A DNA stretch of 8,499 nucleotides, taken from Mucilaginibacter sp. (GTDB taxonomy: Bacteria > Bacteroidota > Bacteroidia > Sphingobacteriales > Sphingobacteriaceae). How positions within the stretch are numbered: position 1 is the stretch's first letter; the number at the start of each line of letters is the position of its first letter. This document shows, in pieces, positions 1-5,371 of this stretch. The notes beneath the pieces are model-generated. The model searched no databases. It was not told the origin of the DNA and worked only from the letters and a program-made list of their open reading frames with translations. Location of the stretch: assembly GCA_028288315.1 (NCBI GenBank), contig JAQBNY010000164.1, positions 1-8,499 on the forward strand, read 5' to 3'. The position numbers and the translations under genes are program-made.

Positions 1-1199
1 CCCAATGTTTGTCCTAATTTTACAAACAAATATTTCACAGCGAAAAACATCCCTTCGCGATTTTCGCCGGTGCGTTTAGCATCATCCTGGGCAATTTCTG
101 CAAGAATGGCATTGGGTAAAATACCAAGCGATGCCAACGGAAACGAGGCACTTAATACCAATATATAAATTTGCGTTGTGGGCTCAAAAGGCAATTTCCC
201 CAGGAAAAATATGGCTACAAATATGAGGCTGAGCATACCAAATGAAAACAACACAATAGGTTTTTTACCTATCCGTTTTGACAGGTAATTTACTAACGGA
301 TAAAAAATTAAAGACACCATTACCATCATTCCCATCAGGGTTCCACCCATAGACTCTGGCAGAGGTAATAGCACTGTTATAAAGAACAATAAGCCGCTTG
401 ATATAATGCTCAGTGCCATGTAGTAGGAAAAATCTGAAATGAGATAGTATTTAAAATTACGGTTCTGGAATGTTTTACGAATGGCAGGCAATAATGGCAA
501 ATGCGAAGGCTTGCTATTCGAATATGCTTTTTCGTCAATAGAAAATATCGGTATCAGCATTATTAAGCCTGAAAAAACAGCCATTCCCCAAATAGTGTAT
601 TGTACAGCAGTATTTCGGTTGGTAATATTAAAATAGTATTCTATAAGGTTGGCAAAATTATTTACCGTGGCTGATAGGACAATGCCTATAACAAAGCCAA
701 CTTGTTGTAATGATGATAGCTTTACCCTTTCGGCAGCGGTGTTTGTTAATTCTGGTAACAGGGCATTGTATGGGATAATATAAGTTGTGGCGCCCATAAA
801 AAAGAAAATGAGCGTTAATGTAAGCCACCAGGCATTGTGAACGCTTTCGCCCTTTACCCATGGGTAAAAAGTGAGCGCGCAAAAAACAACAGCGGGCAAA
901 ATAGCCCATTGCATATAAGGGATACGCCTGCCGTGTTTGTTATTGCTTTTATCACTCAAAGAGGCAATAAAGGGATCAAAAAAAGCATCAACTAAACGGC
1001 CCGAAGCTGTAATGAGTGATAGGATATTAAAAATCCCGAAAACAAGCAATTGAGGAATAAGCGGCATTAAACCCGCATTGTTTGGAGGCAGGTAAAAATA
1101 AGGCAGCATTACAATAATAATATTGGTCATGGTGCTCCAGCCTATCATACCACAGGCATAAGCAAGCTGTTTAGAAAAGGGCAATTTAGCAAGCGCCAT
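1..1199 (-). CDS. GPH/MelB-type sugar:cation symporter of the major facilitator superfamily, C-terminus cut off by the window edge
   Basis: The reading frame is open from an ATG at 1199-1197 to the left edge (399 full codons), so the stop lies outside the window. The translation is strongly hydrophobic throughout, consistent with about ten of the usual twelve membrane helices. Residues 67-94 carry the family hallmark: GRLVDAFFDP followed by SD and HGRRIP. D71 and D75 match the two helix-II acidic residues that bind the coupling cation in MelB, and D83 with G90-R91-R92 forms the cytoplasmic loop signature. Near the end, RTGENREGMFFA (376-387) matches the conserved loop of the second half. Family members are usually 440-480 residues, so roughly 50-80 are missing. 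By family it imports a sugar, glycoside or uronate with Na+ or H+ across the inner membrane; the substrate cannot be read from sequence. It lies 39 bases after the molybdoenzyme stop and could be co-transcribed with it, though the functions look unrelated. Confidence 0.93.
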   Translation of the reverse strand, partial: MALAKLPFSKQLAYACGMIGWSTMTNIIIVMLPYFYLPPNNAGLMPLIPQLLVFGIFNILSLITASGRLVDAFFDPFIASLSDKSNNKHGRRIPYMQWAILPAVVFCALTFYPWVKGESVHNAWWLTLTLIFFFMGATTYIIPYNALLPELTNTAAERVKLSSLQQVGFVIGIVLSATVNNFANLIEYYFNITNRNTAVQYTIWGMAVFSGLIMLIPIFSIDEKAYSNSKPSHLPLLPAIRKTFQNRNFKYYLISDFSYYMALSIISSGLLFFITVLLPLPESMGGTLMGMMVMVSLIFYPLVNYLSKRIGKKPIVLFSFGMLSLIFVAIFFLGKLPFEPTTQIYILVLSASFPLASLGILPNAILAEIAQDDAKRTGENREGMFFAVKYLFVKLGQTL

Positions 1200-1213
1200 T
1201 GCCTGCAATATGC

Positions 1214-1233
1214 AAATATTAAGTGTAATATTT
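1214..1233. promoter_or_regulatory. Perfect 8-bp inverted repeat between molybdoenzyme and symporter genes
   Basis: AAATATTA at 1214-1221 and TAATATTT at 1226-1233 are exact reverse complements around the spacer AGTG. The element fills half of the 39-base gap before the symporter ATG. On the leftward strand it overlaps AATATTTG, a 5/6 match to the Bacteroidota -7 element TANNTTTG, but no convincing TTTG -33 box lies upstream. It could be an operator for the symporter. An all-A/T stem without a T-run makes a poor terminator, and AT-rich DNA gives such repeats by chance fairly often. Confidence 0.3.
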
Positions 1234-1238
1234 AAGCC

Positions 1239-2018
1239 CTACAGCCCCGAATAATAATCATAGCCGTTTTCGGCCCAATAATCAGGCAGGCGAGTGTCAC
1301 TAAAAGTAATACTGCCAATTCGCTTTAAGTTTTTAATTCCATACTTAACAGGTATAATAAGCCTTAACGGAGCGCCGTGATTAACAGGTACCGGCTTGCC
1401 GTTCATTTCGTAAGCCAGTATGGTTTGCGGGTGCACAGCGCTTGGCATATCAAGCCCAACATAATATTTTTCATCAGGCGTCATTAACCCAACATAGCCC
1501 AGTTTGGTCTCTTCGACTAACCCAAAGTGTTCAATAAAGTCAATCAATTTTACACCCCCCCAATATTGTATCTGGTCCCAGCCTTCTACGCATTTAAAGT
1601 CGAATACTATCTCCGTTTTTGGCAGAGCTTTAATCTGGTCTATGGTAATGTTTATAATCTCGCCGGTATGTTTTTTAACCTGTAGTTTCCAATCATCCAC
1701 AACAAATTTCCCCTGTACACCAATATCACTATTATGGCGCACGTTTTTGGCTGCCATTTCTTTTGGATATGTTTTTACCAGGTGGTTATTGCTAAAAAAA
1801 TTGCGGAAGAAAAGTTCGGTTTTGTTTAGTGCTTTGCGTAAAGGTTGGCGCGCTCCGGCAGTTATGCCTACCGCCTCTTTTGGTGCTTTGTAAAGCCATT
1901 GCCAGCCCTCATAGGCTGCCCCACCCATTACCGCAAACACTCCGAATGAGATAAAATTTCGCCTTTTGATCTTCTGATCAACAGTAAGTTCTTTTTTTGG
2001 CTTCTTATTATTCTCCAT
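1239..2018 (-). CDS. Tat-targeted periplasmic molybdopterin-dependent oxidoreductase (sulfite oxidase/MsrP superfamily)
   Basis: This 259-residue protein has a single oxidoreductase molybdopterin-binding domain (about residues 98-245). The motif FKCVEGW puts the probable molybdenum-ligating cysteine at C143, and the C-terminal signature LAYEMNGKPVPVNHGAPLR (201-219) followed by KYGIKNLKRI is typical of the superfamily. The N-terminus has a basic stretch, a twin-arginine KRRNFIS (18-24) and a hydrophobic segment, so it is probably exported folded by Tat and may stay anchored. It lacks the extra dimerisation domain of sulfite oxidases and resembles compact MsrP/YedY-like enzymes. The substrate (for example a sulfoxide) is inferred only. 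I chose the ATG at 2018 over an in-frame ATG at 2060: the Tat motif then sits at a usual distance, and the extra 14 codons fall inside the upstream cytochrome gene. Even so, the two genes overlap by 11 bases, suggesting translational coupling. The upstream cytochrome is the probable electron donor, and modABC nearby would supply molybdenum. Confidence 0.9.
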   Translation of the reverse strand: MENNKKPKKELTVDQKIKRRNFISFGVFAVMGGAAYEGWQWLYKAPKEAVGITAGARQPLRKALNKTELFFRNFFSNNHLVKTYPKEMAAKNVRHNSDIGVQGKFVVDDWKLQVKKHTGEIINITIDQIKALPKTEIVFDFKCVEGWDQIQYWGGVKLIDFIEHFGLVEETKLGYVGLMTPDEKYYVGLDMPSAVHPQTILAYEMNGKPVPVNHGAPLRLIIPVKYGIKNLKRIGSITFSDTRLPDYWAENGYDYYSGL

Positions 2019-2706
2019 CTTCTTTGGGTGCTGGTTGTATAGCAGGTTTGGGCTGCTCATTTACTACTTCAAAACCGGATATCACCGACCGGAAATTGTT
2101 CCATCCCGCTAAAACCACCTGTACTACGTGAATGACAAAAAATAGCACATAGCCTATGGTTAAAACAAAATGCTCTATCCGTGCAGCATGATAGCCTCCG
2201 CACAGCCAGGTAATGGTATTAAATTGCACCGGCTTATAAATTGCTAAACCCGTTATTAATGATCCAAATCCCATTATAATGATGGCTGTGTAAGCAATAC
2301 GCTGGGCAGCATTATATTTATTTTGTGGAGGTGCCATTTTGCGGATATGCAGATCATGCAATAACACCAGCCATGCTTCTTTAAACGATTTGCGTTGCGG
2401 AACCAGTTCCCGCCATGAGCCGGATATAAGCGTATACAAAACATAGAGTAAGCCATTAATGGCAAAGAACCACATAAACAAAAAATGGAACGCCATTCCT
2501 TCTGCCAGGCGTTTAGGAATGTGTAAGGCCTTATAAAACTCTTCGGGGAAGAACTTGAAATAAGTATGCCCAAATAAAGTGATAGAATAGGTGTCGCTTG
2601 CCCAATAGATAAGCATTCCGCTCCATATCATAATGGCGATGATTGGGAAGTTAACCCAATGCGTCCACCTCATTAACAGGGAATGCTTTTCTTTTATGAC
2701 TTTCAT
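2008..2706 (-). CDS. Cytochrome b561-type membrane subunit, probable electron partner of the molybdoenzyme
   Basis: This is a 232-residue integral membrane protein with four clear hydrophobic helices, at about residues 18-36, 71-94, 136-157 and 179-200. Histidines lie where a di-heme b-type cytochrome of the thiosulfate reductase/Ni-Fe hydrogenase/formate dehydrogenase gamma type places its ligands: H16 in RWTHW before helix 1, H74 in helix 2, and H179 and H193 in the last helix (REH-like RIEHF and VIHVVQ). The loop around 98-130 is basic and hydrophilic. By family it would pass electrons between membrane quinol and a periplasmic redox subunit, here presumably the molybdoenzyme encoded immediately downstream with an 11-base overlap. 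This parallels MsrQ serving MsrP in Proteobacteria, but with a different cytochrome family. I start at the ATG at 2706-2704; an upstream in-frame TTG (2712) would add only two residues. Heme ligation is inferred from position. Confidence 0.88.
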   Translation of the reverse strand: MKVIKEKHSLLMRWTHWVNFPIIAIMIWSGMLIYWASDTYSITLFGHTYFKFFPEEFYKALHIPKRLAEGMAFHFLFMWFFAINGLLYVLYTLISGSWRELVPQRKSFKEAWLVLLHDLHIRKMAPPQNKYNAAQRIAYTAIIIMGFGSLITGLAIYKPVQFNTITWLCGGYHAARIEHFVLTIGYVLFFVIHVVQVVLAGWNNFRSVISGFEVVNEQPKPAIQPAPKEDGE

Positions 2707-2718
2707 TATCAAGGATTC

Positions 2719-2734
2719 TAAGTAAAATTACTTA
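2719..2734. promoter_or_regulatory. 16-bp palindrome and candidate promoter upstream of the cytochrome b gene
   Basis: TAAGTAA (2719-2725) and TTACTTA (2728-2734) are exact reverse complements around AA, ending 12 bases before the cytochrome ATG. Read leftward, TAATTTTA (2730-2723) inside it matches five of the six fixed bases of the Bacteroidota -7 element TANNTTTG, with a TTTA about 21 bases upstream as a poor -33 box. A regulator bound here would cover the -7 region of the cytochrome-molybdoenzyme operon. The factor is unknown, and the sequence does not resemble a ModE site. Confidence 0.35.
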
Positions 2735-2818
2735 TTAATTATTGCTTAGCGTAAATCGCCTTTTTGCTCGTATACGGATTCTTCAGACTTTTAATATGTA
2801 TAATATACGATAATTAAA

Positions 2819-2826
2819 TAATTTTA
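2819..2826 (+). promoter_or_regulatory. Candidate -7 element for the rightward 28-codon ORF
   Basis: TAATTTTA differs from TANNTTTG only in its last base and lies 22 bases before the ATG at 2849. No clear TTTG -33 element is found at the expected distance. The DNA just upstream (2791-2818) is very AT-rich and includes the palindrome GTATAATATAC (2798-2808). The support is weak. Confidence 0.2.
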
Positions 2827-2848
2827 GCTTTTAGAAATCCCATCTTTT

Positions 2849-2935
2849 ATGAAAAAATTAATACTACTATTCGTAATATGTTCAGGTGCGGCTTTTGCGC
2901 AGGAAAAAATCAGCAAACCCAAAAATTTTCCATAA
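2849..2935 (+). CDS. 28-codon ORF with a complete signal peptide: short secreted peptide or 5' remnant of a truncated gene
   Basis: ATG at 2849 opens a frame reading MKKLILLFVI, then CSGAAFAQ, then a ten-residue hydrophilic tail rich in lysine and ending in N-F-P before TAA at 2933-2935. Two lysines, a hydrophobic core and AFA before Q make a textbook Bacteroidota Sec signal peptide with cleavage after residue 17, which would leave an 11-residue mature peptide. It runs against the surrounding leftward genes and stops 10 bases short of the modC stop codon. Two readings are open. It may be a real micro-peptide, or it may be the start of a secreted protein whose remainder was lost when the neighbouring DNA was joined here. 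No continuation is evident because the following DNA is modC. The signal peptide is seen directly; expression and function are unknown. Confidence 0.35.
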   Translation: MKKLILLFVICSGAAFAQEKISKPKNFP

Positions 2936-2945
2936 GTTGCCAAGT

Positions 2946-3566
2946 CTAAATCTCACCCATAACCAGTTCATCACTGCTAACTCCGTCTAACTCCTGTGGG
3001 TTATGGCTTACAATCAGCACAGTAGCACCAACCTCTTTAAAAAGAATTTGTAAATCTGTAATTAATTTAACCTTCATTTTAACGTCTAATGCCGAAAACG
3101 GCTCATCCATCAACAATAATTGGGGCTTGATGGCGAGGGCCCGTAAAATAGCTAATCGTTGCTGTTGCCCGCCGGAGAGATGCCCGGGTTTGTGATTTGT
3201 AAAAGTATCTAACTGGCCAATGTTAAGCAGCCGGGCAATCCATTGCGCATCATTGGTAGCATACTCCAGGTGTTGCTTAACCGTCATGTTAGGGAACAAG
3301 GCATAATCCTGAAATACAAAGCCAATTCGCCGTTGCTGTGGGGTAAGGTTGATCTTTTGATTGCTATCAAACCATGTTTCATTAGCTGTAATGCTGCCTT
3401 TATCCGGTGCTATCAGTCCGGCTACCATTTTTATAAAAGTAGTCTTCCCTGCGCCTGATGGGCCGGTTATTCGGGTGACACTACCTGGCTCGAATTCCTT
3501 TTTTACCTGCAATATCTGCAGCCCGTTGTAAGCCTTTAGCTTTTTTTCAATATCAACTGCTATCAT
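2946..3566 (-). CDS. modC: Molybdate ABC transporter ATP-binding protein, compact form without a C-terminal TOBE/Mop domain
   Basis: This 206-residue cytoplasmic ATPase has every ABC motif in order: Walker A GPSGAGKTT (35-43), Q-loop FQDYALFP (Q86), signature LSGGQQQR (130-137), Walker B LLLMDEP (150-156), D-loop with D161, and H-loop VSHNP (H188). It would drive import through ModB. The assignment to molybdate rests mainly on its operon, since ATPases of molybdate, sulfate and other importers look alike. It ends about 18 residues after the H-loop, whereas E. coli ModC is about 350 residues with a molybdate-binding TOBE/Mop domain. Either this transporter lacks that control or the domain is encoded elsewhere. 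The start ATG overlaps the modB stop as ATGA, so translation is coupled. I found no rho-independent hairpin after its stop, so read-through toward the cytochrome gene is possible. Confidence 0.9.
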   Translation of the reverse strand: MIAVDIEKKLKAYNGLQILQVKKEFEPGSVTRITGPSGAGKTTFIKMVAGLIAPDKGSITANETWFDSNQKINLTPQQRRIGFVFQDYALFPNMTVKQHLEYATNDAQWIARLLNIGQLDTFTNHKPGHLSGGQQQRLAILRALAIKPQLLLMDEPFSALDVKMKVKLITDLQILFKEVGATVLIVSHNPQELDGVSSDELVMGEI

Positions 3567-4234
3567 TCTAAAGGACTTTTTACCTGGTATTTGTTATATA
3601 TAAACACACCAATCACCAATATAAAGGTAATAGCAAACAAAATAAGCGAATAATTATTGGCCGATGTGTAATCCATCTGCTCAACCGAGTCATAAACGGC
3701 TATAGATGCTACCCGTGTAATCCCGGGAATGTTGCCGCCTATCATCAGCACCACACCAAATTCGCCCAGTGTGTGGGCAAAGGTGAGTACAGTGGCAGTG
3801 AGTAACGAGGGCTTAATGTTGGGTAACAATATGTGCCTGAAAGTTTGCCATTGCGTTTTTCCCAATGTGTATGATGCCTGCGACAGCGATAATGGCAACT
3901 GCTGAAAAGCCGACTTAACCGGGCTAACCATAAATGGCATGCTGTAAATAACCGATGCCAGCACTAATCCCTGGAAAGAAAAAACAAACTGCACATTAAA
4001 CACCTCATTTAGCCATTTGCCAAACCCGCGCTGCGGACTAAATGCCAGCAATAAATAAAACCCTAACACGGAGGGTGGTAAAACCAATGGCATGGTAATA
4101 ATGGCCTCGATAACAATTTTAAAGAGCGATCGCTTTTTTGATAGCCACCATGCCACAGGCAAGCCTATCAGCAACAATATTAACGTAGTAAGAGTTGCTA
4201 ATTTTAGGGTGAGCCAAACAGGTGACAAGTCCAT
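3563..4234 (-). CDS. modB: Molybdate ABC transporter permease
   Basis: This 223-residue inner-membrane protein has five to six hydrophobic segments. The first is at about residues 8-31; the region around 45-65 contains TMPLVLPPSVLGFYLL, a typical ModB/CysT segment. The EAA-type cytoplasmic loop that docks on the ATPase is ASYTLGKTQWQTFRHILLP (about 120-138), followed by the ModB-typical LGEFGVVLMIGGNIPG (156-171). Length agrees with E. coli ModB (about 229). It forms the translocation pore for molybdate delivered by ModA and is powered by ModC. Its ATG lies 15 bases after the modA stop, and its TGA shares four bases with the modC start, as expected for one transcript. Tungstate or sulfate transport cannot be excluded from the permease alone, but together with a ModA-type binding protein molybdate is much the best reading. 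Confidence 0.94.
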   Translation of the reverse strand: MDLSPVWLTLKLATLTTLILLLIGLPVAWWLSKKRSLFKIVIEAIITMPLVLPPSVLGFYLLLAFSPQRGFGKWLNEVFNVQFVFSFQGLVLASVIYSMPFMVSPVKSAFQQLPLSLSQASYTLGKTQWQTFRHILLPNIKPSLLTATVLTFAHTLGEFGVVLMIGGNIPGITRVASIAVYDSVEQMDYTSANNYSLILFAITFILVIGVFIYNKYQVKSPLE

Positions 4235-4249
4235 TAATAGGGGTTGGTT

Positions 4250-5017
4250 TTATTGCACATGATAACCAAATGCCTTAAATATTTTTTTAGCAGGAGCGCT
4301 TAAAATGTATTGATAAAATTTTTCGGCATTGGCATTATGTTCGGCATGTTTTAACAGTACCATGGCTTGTTGTATGGATGAGTAAGTATTAGGATCTACC
4401 AGCGCGTATGTGAGCGGGAATTTATTTTTCACTTCATTGGTGAATGCCAATGTAGTAAAGCCAATTTGTACCGTCCCGGTTGTAATGTAAGTGTTAACCT
4501 GTGTAATGCTTTCTCCTAAAACAATTTTTGGCTTAACCTGGTCATATATTCCTGCTTTTTTCAGTGCCTGTTCTGCCGCTTTGCCGTAAGGCGCTATTGA
4601 TGGATTGCCAATAGCAATTTTTTCAACCTTGTTTGATGTTAACAACTCGGGCCAATTTTTTAAGTCTATTTTTTTTGTACTGCATATAATTAGCACTCCC
4701 TCGGCATACAAAACAGGAGCTTTCAAAGCGTATCCACTTTTATACAGATTAACAGGGAATTTGGTATCGGCAGATAAAAATACATCAAAGGGAGCGCCAT
4801 TTTGTATTTGTGTAGCCAAATTGCCCGATGGGCCCGATATGGCATCAACACCTATCCCAGTTTTTTGCTTAAAATCTTTTTGCAATACTTTCATAACCGG
4901 TTGCAAATTAGCTGCTATTGCCACTTTTAAATTTTGTGCCTCCGTGCCGGTATGCAGTAAAAATAAGCCGACTAATAAAAGACAGTTGATTTTAAATCTT
5001 TTAAAAAGCTTTTTCAT
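4250..5017 (-). CDS. modA: Molybdate ABC transporter periplasmic substrate-binding protein
   Basis: The protein has 255 residues and a Sec signal peptide at 1-27 (basic MKKLFKRFK, a leucine-rich core and TEA before Q28). The mature protein begins NLKVAIAANLQPVMKVL, the classic ModA opening strand. GPSGNLATQIQNGAPFDVFLSAD lies at 62-84, with S64 in the position of an oxyanion-contacting serine. GNPSIAPYGKAA (137-148) and the later QIGFTTLAF segment complete the type-2 periplasmic binding fold. The length is normal for the family. There is no lipobox, so it is probably soluble in the periplasm, where it captures molybdate (perhaps tungstate) and hands it to ModB. It is the first gene of modABC, with a candidate promoter immediately upstream. 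Its nearness to a molybdopterin enzyme supports the molybdate assignment. Confidence 0.95.
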   Translation of the reverse strand: MKKLFKRFKINCLLLVGLFLLHTGTEAQNLKVAIAANLQPVMKVLQKDFKQKTGIGVDAISGPSGNLATQIQNGAPFDVFLSADTKFPVNLYKSGYALKAPVLYAEGVLIICSTKKIDLKNWPELLTSNKVEKIAIGNPSIAPYGKAAEQALKKAGIYDQVKPKIVLGESITQVNTYITTGTVQIGFTTLAFTNEVKNKFPLTYALVDPNTYSSIQQAMVLLKHAEHNANAEKFYQYILSAPAKKIFKAFGYHVQ

Positions 5018-5037
5018 TGATTAATAACCTTATGTTA

Positions 5038-5068
5038 CAAATTACGCATTTTAATAAAGCCAAGCAAA
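5038..5068 (-). promoter_or_regulatory. Candidate modA promoter
   Basis: Read leftward, TTTG (5068-5065) is followed after 19 bases by GTAATTTG (5045-5038), close to the Bacteroidota pattern TTTG-N19-21-TANNTTTG; the terminal TTTG is exact but the leading TA is offset by one base. Transcription would start near 5033 and give a leader of about 15 bases. The short repeat TAAC-CTTAT-GTTA (5025-5037) covers that start region. No site matching the E. coli ModE consensus is evident. Confidence 0.35.
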
Positions 5069-5098
5069 GTAAACTGTTAAATATCCTTATATAAATAG

Positions 5099-5114
5099 TT
5101 TACATTTGTGTAAA
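5099..5114 (+). promoter_or_regulatory. Palindrome overlapping a perfect TANNTTTG -7 element
   Basis: TTTACA and TGTAAA are exact reverse complements around TTTG, and TACATTTG (5101-5108) inside fits TANNTTTG at every fixed base. A clear TTTG -33 element is missing at the usual distance. Rightward transcription from here would cover the 56-codon ORF and could continue into the GH5 gene, with a long leader. The palindrome would let a dimeric regulator block or assist that promoter. Confidence 0.35.
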
Positions 5115-5371
5115 TCATACACCAACTATAGGTCAAAATAGCATTAGCACCGCCATGAAAGATATAAGAAATGCTTCGGCAGGTCTTTTTTATTACTTTA
5201 AGTTTCGTGCATGTTCTGGTGCTAAGCATGAGCCCTAAACCAACGCTGCCAACAACTACATCTGTTATCGGCGGAGCAAAAGGTGTTGATGATGCCATAT
5301 TTCCCGGCAACAATGAATGTAAATTATGTACGTTTCTATAAAATGATTAATAAATAAACCTTGTTATAATA

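Larger units (their letters stand above)
5018..5371. other. Divergent intergenic region between modA and the GH5 gene
   Basis: This 354-base gap separates leftward modA from the rightward GH5 gene. It holds a candidate modA promoter (5038-5068), the palindrome TTTACATTTGTGTAAA (5099-5114) containing a perfect rightward -7 element, a 56-codon rightward ORF (5171-5341) with a hydrophobic start but no recognised family, and a weak -7-like TACGTTTC (5329-5336) before the GH5 ATG. A shorter imperfect repeat, TAAC-N5-GTTA, lies at 5025-5037 just before modA. I saw no tRNA, riboswitch-like fold or strong terminator hairpin. Confidence 0.6.

Noticed and set aside
658..909. Open frame of 83 codons within the symporter gene
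   Set aside because: It lies wholly inside the well-supported symporter frame, and its translation is cysteine/histidine/arginine-rich with no domain; it is a shadow.
1504..1893. Rightward 129-codon frame opposite the molybdoenzyme
   Set aside because: It is antisense to a gene with intact family motifs, with no signal, domain or start context of its own.
2019..2060. Longer molybdoenzyme start at 2060
   Set aside because: The 14 extra residues are translated from the cytochrome gene's 3' end, would push the Tat motif deeper and have no family resemblance; the ATG at 2018 is preferred.
2707..2712. TTG start for the cytochrome gene
   Set aside because: It adds only two residues; the ATG at 2704-2706 is a normal start and needs no rare initiation codon.
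4605..5024. Rightward 139-codon frame opposite modA
   Set aside because: It is antisense to modA, serine/cysteine-rich and domain-free; modA carries all expected motifs.
5077..5313. Leftward 78-codon open frame in the modA-GH5 gap
   Set aside because: It has no recognisable domain, it starts inside low-complexity coding-like sequence and overlaps the opposite-strand ORF, and its end overlaps the palindrome and promoter-like elements. Chance is more likely.
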